This document shows positions 35,819 to 44,553 of a stretch of 64,000 nt of DNA, piece by piece. Position 1 is the first letter of the stretch. Each line of letters begins with the position of its first letter. Source of the stretch: Bacteriovoracaceae bacterium UBA4096 (GTDB taxonomy: Bacteria > Bdellovibrionota > Bacteriovoracia > Bacteriovoracales > Bacteriovoracaceae); the NCBI GenBank assembly GCA_002381945.1, contig DFXY01000043.1, positions 27,627-91,626 on the forward strand, read 5' to 3'. The notes below the pieces were generated by a model. That model saw only the letters and a program-made list of their open reading frames with translations. It ran no database searches and was not told the DNA's origin. The position numbers were made by a program, and so were the translations under genes.

Positions 35819-36403
35819 ATGATGAGAATGTGCGCTTATTTGCTTCTTCTAATCGTTTTAAGCTGTGGCAAGGCCCCAAAAGAGCCTACCTTTCATACCG
35901 ATGCCTCAGGCAATCCCATCGTGACACCGGAAGCGATTGTTGGAAAGAGCAAGGCCGAAATTCTCAAGTTAAAATATAACGATCAAATCTCCCTCAAATG
36001 TCAGGTGGAAGTGAATTCGAAACTGGTTGACCAGTTCGTATGGGATATTCCCCATGAGATGTCTTTGCTCAAGATTTTGAAATACAAAGTTAATGAGAAG
36101 GAAATTTCATTTCTCGTTAGAATCAGTGCCCCGGTGGAATTTAAAGACCGGGTTTCCTATACTGATGAAAATCTGGTCGAATACCATATGGAGTATTCGC
36201 CTGTGATGAGCATCCTTTTTCAAAGGGCCAGCAAAAAAATTCTGCAAAATGGTTCAGTTCATGACCTGAGTAAGTATCAAGAGAAAACGCTCTTTGAGAA
36301 CGTTGAAGATATTGTTCATCAAACTGCTTTTGAAGAAGTTAAATGCACACTTGCAACTCAGCCGCGGGCCGGCTTTGAACATCAGTGGATGATTGTTAAA
36401 TAA
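35819..36403 (+). CDS. Lipoprotein of unknown function
   Basis: A 194-residue lipoprotein with signal peptide MMRMCAYLLLLIVLSC and lipobox VLSC (Cys16). The mature part begins with a flexible Pro/Gly linker and then a domain of alternating strands (ISLKCQVEV, QFVWDIP, ISFLVRISAP) with one further Cys pair candidate (KCQVE and VKCTLA). No family is recognised. AGGAG lies 8 nt before the ATG. It is convergent with the PEP carboxylase gene, ending 6 bp from it. Anchoring in the inner or outer membrane is inferred from the lipobox only. Confidence 0.75.
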   Translation: MMRMCAYLLLLIVLSCGKAPKEPTFHTDASGNPIVTPEAIVGKSKAEILKLKYNDQISLKCQVEVNSKLVDQFVWDIPHEMSLLKILKYKVNEKEISFLVRISAPVEFKDRVSYTDENLVEYHMEYSPVMSILFQRASKKILQNGSVHDLSKYQEKTLFENVEDIVHQTAFEEVKCTLATQPRAGFEHQWMIVK

Positions 36404-36409
36404 TTGCTT

Positions 36410-38701
36410 TTAACCCGTAGTCAGCATCCCACAAGCAATTCCAGTTACCGTTTCTCGTAAGAGGACATGATCGTTTCTCTCCAGGGCGAGCTTCTGAATC
36501 ACATTAAGTGGATGAATCATACTGGAGCGAAAATAAATACTCTCACCTAACCATGGTCTAAACCACGTAAAGTCTTTTTGGCCGGTTATATCTTTAAAGA
36601 AAACAACACTGAGTTCAAATTCTTGAGTAATCCTTTCTCTCCATAAGTTTTTCTCTTCTGGCCCAAGCCCTGAATGCTCCAAATGAAAGTTCCATACACC
36701 CATCTCAACCTTGGCCAGTGTGAAGCCCAGATTTTTAATATATGACTGCATTAAGGGTGAACCTTGATAATAGCTCTCGACCCGTTTTTTATCGTTCTGA
36801 GAAAGTCCGGCCCATGCTTTGCCTGTTCCCCACCAGATTGGCAGAAGAAGCCGGGTTTGGGTCCAACATAGGATCCAGGGAATGGCCCTCAGGCCAAAAG
36901 TTCCCTTGGTCGAGCGTTTGGCGGGTCTTGAGCCAATTTTAAGTAGGTTCAAATAATCATAGGGAGTGGCAAGGGTGGTGAGTTTTTGAAAACCAGGATC
37001 ATGTACCAGCTCCCGATAGGAGCTTTGAATACTGCCAGAGAACGATTTCATTTCAGGATGATCTTTCCATTTTTTGGGTTTGAACTCCTGATAACCCTCA
37101 ACCACTTTCCCCACTTGAGAGCGCATGATCAGCGGGTTGTTAAAATTTCGCTGAACCATCTCACCTTGGATGGTGACCTTAAAAATATTTAAGGCAGTTT
37201 GTGGCCACCAGGCAATCTGCTCGAGAACGGTTCCTCCGCCTCGACTGGTACTGCCCCCTGAACCGTGAAAAAAGACTGGGATGAGTTTTTTCTTTAAGAG
37301 AAATGTTTCCAGTTCAAACAGTGCTTTTTCAATCATCAGACGGGCCGGCAATACCCCATTCTCTTTACTGGAATCCGAATAACCAACCATGACTTCAAAA
37401 CGTTTGCCCCATTTTTCCTTATGCTCTTTTTGAAAGGGATAAACCTTAAAAGACTCTTCCAGAATACTCGGTCCATTTAAAAGTCCCTGTTCGTTTTCAA
37501 ATAAAGGAATGATTGGAATAAGTAAGGAGCCCAGAATTCGACGAGTGATAGTCGTTGCGGCCAACATATCCTCGGGCGTCTGGCACATACTGATCACAAA
37601 TCCCCTCACATACCATTTTGGCTCAAGACCCTGCGAGACGGATTTTAAAGTCGCCAGCATCTTTAAAATAGGTTCACTCTTAACCGTGAGGGCGTTTTTT
37701 ATTTTTTCACTGTCTTCCCGAATTTCCAAAGGCAGCACCAGCGCTGGAAAAAACCAGATCAGTTTTTCGATATCAGTGATAAAAGGCGCCATCAGCTGAT
37801 GCTTATCACTCACCTTTCTGAGATTCTCCAAACTTTTTTTAAGCTTAACCACCCTTTTCCCGTCGCCAGAAGAGACTTTCTTCAAAGCATGTAGGGCCTC
37901 TTTAAAATGAGAGAGTTCTTTTTTTATGAACTGCCCTTCCTCTATCAGGATGATTTCTTCTTGAAACTTTTTTAATTCGTGTTGGATAAAACTTAGAAGT
38001 TTTTGACGGGATAAATTGAAACTTTCCAGCATAGTCGAGCTTCCCACCTTGGGATGGCCATCTTTATCTCCACCAACCCAGGTTCTGAAACTGATATTGA
38101 GTCCTTTCTTATTAAGATTTATTTGCTCTCTAAGAATGGCCGGATCCAACACGGTATGAAACACCTGTTCCATTTCATCCCGCACCTCAGGTCTTCGGTT
38201 ATTGGCCAGGTTTAAACGCACCGAGATTTTCAGAAAATAATAAAGCCGCTCCCGAATCGATTCAAAGTCCTCTTCGAGTGATTCTATTAAAAGTTCTTCA
38301 ATGGATCCCATAAGCTTCAAAAACTTCTGACTTCGGGATTCAGTTGGATGGCTCGTAAAGACATAAATGATGGCCTCGGGCCGAACCTTGGCCTTGATTT
38401 TATAATGGCCTAAGCGATAAGAACGATAAGCCGCTTCACAAGAATTAATCAACTCCAGCATGAGAGAGAAGGCCTTGGCCTTATGATGAAGATCTTCGCT
38501 GGAATTTTTACTTAGCTTCTTGTAAACCTGCTCCAGCGCCTTCTGAACCACTGCAGGTTCTTTCCCTCTGACCTTCTTCATTTCTTGTCTTAAAGCTTCT
38601 ATCTCCAGATATAATCTTTTCCCATGCACTTCTCTTAAGGCTTCACCGAGAAGCTTAACGGACTGGGAGACAAGTTGTTTCAAGTCAGATTGAATAAGCA
38701 T
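36410..38701 (-). CDS. ppc: Phosphoenolpyruvate carboxylase, divergent
   Basis: PEP carboxylase (PEP + bicarbonate to oxaloacetate), 763 residues against about 880 in E. coli. Family motifs: FTSHPTESRS (catalytic His near 120), TWVGGDKDGHP (near 214), GYSDSSKENG (near 440), FHGSGGSTSRGGG (near 483), GLRAIPWILCWTQTR and the C-terminal GMLTTG. In the glycine-rich catalytic loop the usual FHGRGGxxGRGG is changed: the first Arg (E. coli Arg581) is Ser, while the second (Arg587) is kept. The ATG at 38701 has GGGA 6 nt upstream and lies 1 nt after the stop of the glyoxalase gene, so both share an operon. It feeds oxaloacetate to the TCA cycle; malic enzyme is encoded at 57.8 kb. Confidence 0.92.
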   Translation of the reverse strand: MLIQSDLKQLVSQSVKLLGEALREVHGKRLYLEIEALRQEMKKVRGKEPAVVQKALEQVYKKLSKNSSEDLHHKAKAFSLMLELINSCEAAYRSYRLGHYKIKAKVRPEAIIYVFTSHPTESRSQKFLKLMGSIEELLIESLEEDFESIRERLYYFLKISVRLNLANNRRPEVRDEMEQVFHTVLDPAILREQINLNKKGLNISFRTWVGGDKDGHPKVGSSTMLESFNLSRQKLLSFIQHELKKFQEEIILIEEGQFIKKELSHFKEALHALKKVSSGDGKRVVKLKKSLENLRKVSDKHQLMAPFITDIEKLIWFFPALVLPLEIREDSEKIKNALTVKSEPILKMLATLKSVSQGLEPKWYVRGFVISMCQTPEDMLAATTITRRILGSLLIPIIPLFENEQGLLNGPSILEESFKVYPFQKEHKEKWGKRFEVMVGYSDSSKENGVLPARLMIEKALFELETFLLKKKLIPVFFHGSGGSTSRGGGTVLEQIAWWPQTALNIFKVTIQGEMVQRNFNNPLIMRSQVGKVVEGYQEFKPKKWKDHPEMKSFSGSIQSSYRELVHDPGFQKLTTLATPYDYLNLLKIGSRPAKRSTKGTFGLRAIPWILCWTQTRLLLPIWWGTGKAWAGLSQNDKKRVESYYQGSPLMQSYIKNLGFTLAKVEMGVWNFHLEHSGLGPEEKNLWRERITQEFELSVVFFKDITGQKDFTWFRPWLGESIYFRSSMIHPLNVIQKLALERNDHVLLRETVTGIACGMLTTG

Positions 38702-38702
38702 T

Positions 38703-39089
38703 TTAATCCCGGCCTTCAATCAGCTCAATTTTGTATCCATTCGGGTCTTCAATAAAAGCAATAACAGTTGTTCCATGCTTCATAGGACCTGGTTCTCTGA
38801 CAACCTTGTACCCCATTGACCTGACTTTTTCACAAGTTGCTTTGATGTCCGGAGTTCCCAGAGCAATATGACCAAAAGCATTTCCCAGCTCATAAGAATG
38901 TTTTCCATAATTAAAAGTCAGCTCGATACATGGATCATTTTTGCTAGTGCCATAACTTAAAAAAACGAGAGTAAACTCTCCCTCAGGATAATCATTTCTA
39001 GAGATCACATTCATTCCTAGGGCCTTGGTATAAAAATCCACTGATTCATCTAAATTATTAACTCTGATCATGGTGTGTAGGTATTTCAT
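38703..39089 (-). CDS. gloA: Lactoylglutathione lyase (glyoxalase I)
   Basis: A 128-residue glyoxalase I, which turns the hemithioacetal of methylglyoxal and glutathione into lactoylglutathione. The four metal ligands of the family are in place: His5 (YLHTMIRV), Glu in CIELTFNYG, His in FGHIALG and Glu in YKIELIEG; the DFYTKALGM helix is also typical. The length equals that of the E. coli enzyme. AGGAG lies 8 nt before the ATG at 39089. The gene precedes ppc in the same operon with 1 nt between them, which links methylglyoxal removal with carbon flux at PEP. Cytoplasmic. Substrate thiol (glutathione or other) is not certain. Confidence 0.93.
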   Translation of the reverse strand: MKYLHTMIRVNNLDESVDFYTKALGMNVISRNDYPEGEFTLVFLSYGTSKNDPCIELTFNYGKHSYELGNAFGHIALGTPDIKATCEKVRSMGYKVVREPGPMKHGTTVIAFIEDPNGYKIELIEGRD

Positions 39090-39268
39090 TTATCTATCTC
39101 CTAAAAAAATTAATCCAAGCCTATATCCTGAAAACCCATATCGGCCAGACATTGATTCACTAAGCGCTGCTCCAAACACAATGCGGCGGTAAATTGTCAG
39201 CATTATAACATGGTCAAAAAGAGCAATCTTGGAGAATATTTAAAGCTAAGTTCGTATAGAGGAGTTTT

Positions 39269-40009
39269 ATGTTTGAACTAACAGTCGCAAATCTAACTTC
39301 CCTGGTGACATTGACTGCCATGGAAACCGTTCTGGGAATCGATAATATTATTTTCATTGCCATCCTTGTGGCCCGACTGCCTGCCGAATCGCAGGCCAGA
39401 ACCAGAAACATTGGTCTATTTTTAGCTCTCTTCATCAGAATTATTTTACTTTTCTCAATCAGTTGGATCATGACTTTAAAAGAGCCTCTGTTCGAGGTCT
39501 TTAATCATGCTTTCTCCGGACGTGATTTAATTCTTCTGATCGGTGGTCTCTTCCTTTTAGGAAAAGCAACTTTTGAAATTCATCATAAGGTCGAAGGCGA
39601 TCCGCAGATTCATTTGCATGAAGCTGAGCATATGAACAAAAAGAAAAAGGCCAGTGTCGGTATGATGTTGGCGCAAATTCTGGTATTGGACATTGTTTTC
39701 TCACTCGATTCAGTCATCACCGCTGTAGGGATGGCCAATCAGGTTTCCATCATGGTGGCCGCCATGATTATTTCCATGATCATCATGCTGGTCTCTGCCG
39801 GTAGGATCAGCTCATTCGTGGAAAGGCATCCAACGATTAAAATCCTTGCTCTTTCATTCCTACTCTTAATTGGTGTGATGCTGGTAGCTGAAGGCATGGG
39901 GGCCCATGTATCCAAAGGGTATATCTACTTTGCGATGGCCTTCTCTCTTACGGTAGAGCTTTTGAATATGCGCTACCGTAAGAAGAGCACTGTTACTGGT
40001 ACTCTTTAG
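39269..40009 (+). CDS. TerC-family integral membrane protein
   Basis: A 246-residue TerC/YkoY-type protein with about seven membrane helices. Conserved Asp-bearing segments are visible: METVLGIDNIIFIAI in helix 1 and LDIVFSLDSVITAVGM after the cytoplasmic loop, both expected to line a metal path. The loop between them (HKVEGDPQIHLHEAEHMNK) is His- and Glu-rich. By family knowledge TerC proteins take part in metal (manganese or calcium) efflux or in metal loading of exported enzymes, and tellurite resistance was only the first known effect. AGGAG lies 4 nt before the ATG at 39269. The gene is convergent with a small HTH gene and overlaps its end by 17 bp. Confidence 0.93.
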   Translation: MFELTVANLTSLVTLTAMETVLGIDNIIFIAILVARLPAESQARTRNIGLFLALFIRIILLFSISWIMTLKEPLFEVFNHAFSGRDLILLIGGLFLLGKATFEIHHKVEGDPQIHLHEAEHMNKKKKASVGMMLAQILVLDIVFSLDSVITAVGMANQVSIMVAAMIISMIIMLVSAGRISSFVERHPTIKILALSFLLLIGVMLVAEGMGAHVSKGYIYFAMAFSLTVELLNMRYRKKSTVTGTL

Positions 40010-40232
40010 GAAATAAATCAGCGTTTAGATATCTTAAGACTTGAAGGACTTTGGCCAGATGAAGGTTTTCATCTCCACCTTCAAGTCTTTTCAAAAAGGC
40101 CAGGCCTACTCCAGAGCTTTTTGCCAGCTGCTCCTGAGTGACTCCCCGATCCTTTCTTCTTTTACGAATAAAATAAGCAACGGTTCCTAGTTCTCTTTCA
40201 ATTTCAGCATTACTTCTCCGGACAACTTCCAT
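39993..40232 (-). CDS. HipB-like helix-turn-helix protein
   Basis: A 79-residue XRE/HipB-like DNA-binding protein: residues 20-70 (FIRKRRKDRGVTQEQLAKSS, then GVGLAFLKRLEGG) form the helix-turn-helix, followed by a dimerisation strand-helix (VLQVLRYLNADLF) as in HipB. I chose the ATG at 40232 because GGGAGG lies 4 nt upstream; the longer frame to 40280 has no such site. No hipA gene is adjacent, so it is not a complete HipAB pair. A 10-bp inverted repeat at 40306-40340 lies upstream and could be its operator. The 3' end overlaps the convergent TerC gene by 17 bp. Confidence 0.85.
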   Translation of the reverse strand: MEVVRRSNAEIERELGTVAYFIRKRRKDRGVTQEQLAKSSGVGLAFLKRLEGGDENLHLAKVLQVLRYLNADLFPKEYQ

Positions 40233-40305
40233 GTCGCCTCCCTTTCCTATTAATTCTAATGCTAAAAGCATTTTGCGCAAGCATCTAGAAAAGGGCCGGG
40301 ATCTG

Positions 40306-40340
40306 ATACTAAAAGTTAAAGACTCAACTTCTTTTAGTAT
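40306..40340. repeat. Inverted repeat between the HTH and ankyrin genes
   Basis: Perfect 10-bp arms ATACTAAAAG (40306-40315) and CTTTTAGTAT (40331-40340), 15-nt loop. It could end transcription of the minus-strand ankyrin gene (stop at 40353) or act as an operator for the HTH gene that starts at 40232. Confidence 0.6.
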
Positions 40341-40352
40341 TGAATATGAGCT

Positions 40353-41207
40353 TTAATCAGCAAACTCCGAGAACTCAGCGGTCTCTGAAGCTTCCAGGGG
40401 ACGCTCTTCCGGTTCAATCAAGGCCGAATAGTCGACGATTTGATCCTTAGGTATTTTACGTTTTTTATAGAAATCCGGAACTGGTGTCGCGGAAGCCACT
40501 TTTCTGGATTCAAAAGATTCCGCAAAGGCCAATAAGGCCGCATCTTTCTTTTTCTTCAAAATGCCCAAGGCAGTTAGACCCCTTCCATCTTTAAGATTAA
40601 AATCGGCTTTTTGCTCTTTCCAATAAGAAAGCATTGGAAGGCAATCATTCTGAGCGGCCAGAGTCAACGGCGTAGAACCATCTTTAGCTTTAAGGTTCCA
40701 GTTCAATTGCCCTTTTTCATGAAGGATGGCCGTCAGCTTATGTGAACAGGCCGCACTCGCAATATGCAGGAGAGACCATTCTTTTTTTCCATAGGTAAAT
40801 TTAAAATCTGGTTTTTCCAGGGCAAGTTGATTCAGAAGTTCCGGATTATTCTTGGCAATGGCCAGTGTCATAATATCAAATTCTTTGCCCTTGGTTTGTT
40901 TGACGTAAGGAATCTTTTTGGACTGAACATGCTTCATGAAAGTGACCCTGTCAAAATAGGCCATACCTTCAGCGATGGTATAGATTTGACCATCAATCAA
41001 TGGAAGCGAATCATGCAGCTTACCGCCAGCTGAAATAAAGCTTTCAAATGCTTTTTGATCATTCTTAATCAGTGCAAGCAAGGCTTCATCACTTAAGTTT
41101 CTTTCTTCAACCTGGACGGTTTTAGGATTGGCCAGAAGCCATACAGCTGAGACAGTAACAACGGCCAATAGACATGCAGCCGAGATAATGGCCTGTTTAT
41201 TTTTCAC
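40353..41207 (-). CDS. Membrane-anchored ankyrin-repeat protein
   Basis: A 284-residue protein with one N-terminal membrane helix (AIISAACLLAVVTVSAVWLL) and a periplasmic ankyrin domain. At least three ankyrin units can be read: WSLLHIASAACSHKLTAIL, GSTPLTLAAQNDCLPMLSYW and GRGLTALGILKKKKDAALLA; earlier units before residue 130 are degenerate. Ankyrin repeats bind proteins; the partner is unknown. The C-terminal tail is rich in Glu and Pro. The start is GTG at 41207 with GGGGG 5 nt upstream. It stands alone between an inverted repeat and a divergent promoter. Confidence 0.85.
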   Translation of the reverse strand: MKNKQAIISAACLLAVVTVSAVWLLANPKTVQVEERNLSDEALLALIKNDQKAFESFISAGGKLHDSLPLIDGQIYTIAEGMAYFDRVTFMKHVQSKKIPYVKQTKGKEFDIMTLAIAKNNPELLNQLALEKPDFKFTYGKKEWSLLHIASAACSHKLTAILHEKGQLNWNLKAKDGSTPLTLAAQNDCLPMLSYWKEQKADFNLKDGRGLTALGILKKKKDAALLAFAESFESRKVASATPVPDFYKKRKIPKDQIVDYSALIEPEERPLEASETAEFSEFAD

Positions 41208-41351
41208 AAGATCCCCCCATGGAAGTAGTGCTAAACGCGTTCATTCTACGCCGTTTCCAAGAGAAGAAAGAAAATAATGAAGAAACCGCATGAATCCAAA
41301 GGTTTGTTAAAAAAGATGAACAAAGATGCCTAGAAAGTCTGCCATCAAGAA

Positions 41352-41379
41352 TTGGCAGATAAGAATATTCAGTTACAAT
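41352..41379 (+). promoter_or_regulatory. Promoter placing transcription start on the ATG of gene 41386
   Basis: TTGGCA-N16-TACAAT, five of six matches in each hexamer, with the -10 ending exactly 6 nt before the ATG. No Shine-Dalgarno is present, so the mRNA should be leaderless. Confidence 0.65.
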
Positions 41380-41385
41380 AATTCA

Positions 41386-42276
41386 ATGAGATATACTCTC
41401 GCCTTGCTTTTTCTCCTATCAACTAATTCAGTCTTTTCTTCTCCCGCGGAAGAACGGGAAGAAGGTGGCATTCCCATTCTGGAGACGGCTCAGGAGTTAT
41501 TTGGTGTCCGTGCCAATCAAGTTGCCAACCGCCTGGACTCCTTTTTCGCTACCGAGCGTGCCGATGATGAATTTGGACGAAGTCGGATACGTATTCGTTC
41601 CCAATTTAAACTTAGAGAACGGGCCATCTCAGATCTGGATAATCAGTACCGGATTAACCTGCGCCTTCCGCATCTTGAACAAAAATTTAAATATGAATAT
41701 TACCAGGATGAAAAAGATAAAACTGAAGACGAAGAAAAGGAAAAAAAAGAAAAGAATCGGATTAAATCAAGTTGGCTCTTTAACGCTGATATGGGAGTGA
41801 GTGCTGCCATTCCCCCAAAGCTGATTACCCGCGCCCGGGTAAGAAAATCTTTTACGACGGGAACATTTATTCATCGTTTCGCAGAACAATTAACCTACAT
41901 TACAGATGAAAGTGGATTGGTGGAAGAGACCAATTTTGATTCGGATCACGTCTTCAGCGATACATTGGTTTTTCGTTTCATTAATAATAAACGCTGGCAG
42001 GTTCTTCAAAAAGATTTCGAAACCAACCATGGGCCAACTCTGCTTCATCAAGTAAGCGAGGATGAAGCCCTAGGCTACTCGACTACTCTCCATTCAGTCA
42101 TAGATAACGGAATTTGGTTTGTAGATAATTATCAGATAGCAGTCGATTTCCGGAGAAATCTTTATAAGCAATGGATCTACTTAGATGTCATTACCGGCCT
42201 GGATTTCCCTAAGGTCTGGTCCTTTCGAAGAACACCTTTCATTACTTTCCAGCTTGAAGTCTTATTTGGTGGTTAA
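41386..42276 (+). CDS. Secreted hypothetical protein, probable outer-membrane protein
   Basis: A 296-residue exported protein: signal peptide MRYTLALLFLLSTNSVFS, then a helical charged segment (RANQVANRLDSFFATERAD), a Lys/Glu-rich loop (EDEEKEKKEKNR) and many amphipathic strands with regular aromatic residues. The pattern fits a beta-barrel with a long loop, but the end (FQLEVLFGG) is not the usual aromatic finish. I chose the ATG at 41386 because it begins the signal peptide and lies at the predicted +1 of a good promoter; the longer frame to 41326 would add 20 residues before the signal. Convergent with the pyrophosphatase gene, sharing a terminator. Function unknown. Confidence 0.75.
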   Translation: MRYTLALLFLLSTNSVFSSPAEEREEGGIPILETAQELFGVRANQVANRLDSFFATERADDEFGRSRIRIRSQFKLRERAISDLDNQYRINLRLPHLEQKFKYEYYQDEKDKTEDEEKEKKEKNRIKSSWLFNADMGVSAAIPPKLITRARVRKSFTTGTFIHRFAEQLTYITDESGLVEETNFDSDHVFSDTLVFRFINNKRWQVLQKDFETNHGPTLLHQVSEDEALGYSTTLHSVIDNGIWFVDNYQIAVDFRRNLYKQWIYLDVITGLDFPKVWSFRRTPFITFQLEVLFGG

Positions 42277-42285
42277 GTAAAAAAA

Positions 42286-42307
42286 AAGGCCACCCGAAGG
42301 TGGCCTT
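42286..42307. terminator. Bidirectional Rho-independent terminator
   Basis: AAGGCCACC-CGAA-GGTGGCCTT, a perfect 9-bp stem with a 4-nt loop. The minus strand continues into a run of T, giving a strong terminator for the pyrophosphatase gene; it can also stop the convergent plus-strand gene ending at 42276. Confidence 0.93.
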
Positions 42308-42318
42308 AAGTATCAGTC

Positions 42319-44385
42319 TTAAAGAAGAGCGATTAGAGGAGCGATGAGGAGTGAAACTACCGACATCACCTTGATGAGAATCGCAATACCTGGGCCTGAA
42401 GTATCCTTGAACGGATCTCCGACCATATCACCAACCACAGCAGCTTTATGAGTGTCAGTTCCCTTCTTCTCACCAGCTAAGTGACCTTTCTCAATGTATT
42501 TTTTAGCGTTATCCCAAGCACCACCTGCGTTCGCCATGAATAGCGACATAGTAGCACCAACTGCAAGAGATCCGGCCAATAGACCAGCAAGTGAAGCCGG
42601 GCCCATGAAGAATCCAACAAGTACTGGAGCAAGAATTGCAATCATACCTGGAAGAATCATTTCTCTTAGAGCAGCAGTAGTAGCGATATCCACGATCTTC
42701 TTCGGCTCAGGCTCTGCCTTAAGCTCCATTAGACCTGGAATTTCTCTGAACTGACGACCAATTTCTACCACGATAGCACCAGCAGCTTTACCTACAGCAA
42801 GCATTGTTGTTGAACCAACAAGGAATGGCAGAATAGAACCAAGAAGAATACCGATGAGAATTTTTGGATCAGTTAAAACCAACTCAACAGCGCCTAGACC
42901 ACTGATTGAACGAACATGGTTAATTTCAATGTTGAAAGCTGAGAAGAGTGCCAGCACGGTAAGAATCGCTGAACCAATAGCGTAACCCTTACCGATAGCC
43001 GCAGTTGTGTTACCAACCATATCAAGCTCATCGGTGATGGCACGAACTTCAGGTCCTAGACCTGACATCTCGGAAATACCACCGGCATTATCTGAGATCG
43101 GGCCGTAAGCATCAACAGTCATAACAACCGCTGTACCACCAAGCATACCAACCGCAGAAAGCGCAATACCATAAAGACCTAAGTATTTATTAGCAAGGAA
43201 GGCCACAACAGCAACTACGATCATAGGAATCGCCACTGATTCCATTCCTACTGCCAAACCTTGAATCACGTTTGTGCCGGCACCAGTTCTTGCTGATTCA
43301 GCAATTCGAGCAACTGGTGTTGAAGACGTATAGTAGTCAGTTACCAGACCGATAATTGTACCGCCGATAGCACCGAAAGTAAGAATCGCTGTCACTGCCT
43401 GAGTAATATCAAGCGAGGCCATGATGATATAAGAAGCAATTGCCAGAGCAATTGGAGGAAGAATCAAAGCGCCACGAAGAACTTTAGCTGGATCAAAATT
43501 TTTCATTGCACGAGCAGCAAAGATACAAAGAATTGAAACTGCCAGACCTACAGCTGAAAGAACCAGTGGAAGTCCAACGGCAACCATTTTATTGATTGAA
43601 GCGTCTACATTCGCCATAAGAACCGGAAGTTCAGATGATGTAATTGCAATTGCCATAGCAGCTACAATCGCAGCAACCATAGATTCATAAATATCTGCAC
43701 CCATACCTGCTACGTCACCAACGTTATCACCGACGTTATCAGCAATAACACCTGGGTTACGAGGATCATCTTCAGGAATATTTTCAATTACTTTACCAGC
43801 AATATCCGAACCAACGTCAGCGGCCTTAGTATAGATACCACCACCGATACGAGCAAAAAGAGCAATCGATGAAGCACCCACTGCAAAAGAGTGAAGAACC
43901 GTAGAAAGAACTTTATCGCCTTCTTTTTCAAAGATCAGATAAAGAACACCAAGTCCGATAGCTCCCAGACCGGCCACGGAAAGACCCATAACCGCACCAC
44001 CATCAAGAGCAGTCAGAAGTGCCAAAGGTCTAGAACCTGTACGGGCAGCTTGAGTTGTTTTTACGTTAGCGTAAGTCGCGGCCTTCATACCGATGAAACC
44101 AGCAAGAAGAGAAAGGAAAGCGCCCAGAATGAAAGATCCGGCAGCAAGACCTCCTAAACCATAACCAATAAGAGCAGCAACAACCACACCATAAATGGCG
44201 AGAACTTTGTACTGTCTGAACAAGAAGGCCATAGCACCTTCACGGATATAACCCGCGATACGCTCCATTGTGTCTGTTCCTCTTCCAAGTCGCATAACTT
44301 GAAAATAGAAATAGGCAGCGATAACCAACCCAACAACGCCAAAGATCACAGGCGTTTTAATCCACATCAACCAAGATTCCATCAT
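42319..44385 (-). CDS. hppA: Membrane-bound ion-pumping pyrophosphatase, K+-dependent type
   Basis: A 688-residue integral membrane pyrophosphatase that couples hydrolysis of PPi to export of H+ (or Na+). About 16 membrane helices. The substrate-site motifs are complete: GGGIYTKAADVGSDIAGKV and DDPRNPGVIADNVGDNVGD around residues 180-230, and GDMVGDPFKDTSGP near the C terminus. At the subtype position the sequence is GNTTAAIGKGYAIGSA (near 456-470), with Ala where K+-independent enzymes have Lys, so it belongs to the K+-dependent group. Whether it pumps H+ or Na+ cannot be settled by eye. GGGAG lies 6 nt before the ATG at 44385. Followed by a strong terminator. Confidence 0.97.
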   Translation of the reverse strand: MMESWLMWIKTPVIFGVVGLVIAAYFYFQVMRLGRGTDTMERIAGYIREGAMAFLFRQYKVLAIYGVVVAALIGYGLGGLAAGSFILGAFLSLLAGFIGMKAATYANVKTTQAARTGSRPLALLTALDGGAVMGLSVAGLGAIGLGVLYLIFEKEGDKVLSTVLHSFAVGASSIALFARIGGGIYTKAADVGSDIAGKVIENIPEDDPRNPGVIADNVGDNVGDVAGMGADIYESMVAAIVAAMAIAITSSELPVLMANVDASINKMVAVGLPLVLSAVGLAVSILCIFAARAMKNFDPAKVLRGALILPPIALAIASYIIMASLDITQAVTAILTFGAIGGTIIGLVTDYYTSSTPVARIAESARTGAGTNVIQGLAVGMESVAIPMIVVAVVAFLANKYLGLYGIALSAVGMLGGTAVVMTVDAYGPISDNAGGISEMSGLGPEVRAITDELDMVGNTTAAIGKGYAIGSAILTVLALFSAFNIEINHVRSISGLGAVELVLTDPKILIGILLGSILPFLVGSTTMLAVGKAAGAIVVEIGRQFREIPGLMELKAEPEPKKIVDIATTAALREMILPGMIAILAPVLVGFFMGPASLAGLLAGSLAVGATMSLFMANAGGAWDNAKKYIEKGHLAGEKKGTDTHKAAVVGDMVGDPFKDTSGPGIAILIKVMSVVSLLIAPLIALL

Positions 44386-44516
44386 GCTGATCTCCCTAAA
44401 AAGTAGCCAAAAAAAATGTATAGAGTTTTGTACTAAATCTGACCTTTTTAGTAAATCTGAAATGACTCAAAAAAAAATAATTATATATACTGCATCAACT
44501 CAATCATCCCAAACAC

Positions 44517-44543
44517 TTGACGTAATTTGCTCACTGCCATAAT
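44517..44543 (+). promoter_or_regulatory. Candidate promoter close to the start of gene 44554
   Basis: TTGACG (44517-44522) followed after 15 nt by CATAAT (44538-44543), or after 17 nt by the weaker TAATGT. Either places the transcript start 0-4 nt before the ATG at 44554, which has no Shine-Dalgarno. Confidence 0.45.
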
Positions 44544-44553
44544 GTGCCTTTTT

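Noticed and set aside
39993..41207. HipAB toxin-antitoxin pair
   Set aside because: The HTH protein is HipB-like but the neighbouring gene is an ankyrin protein, not a HipA kinase.
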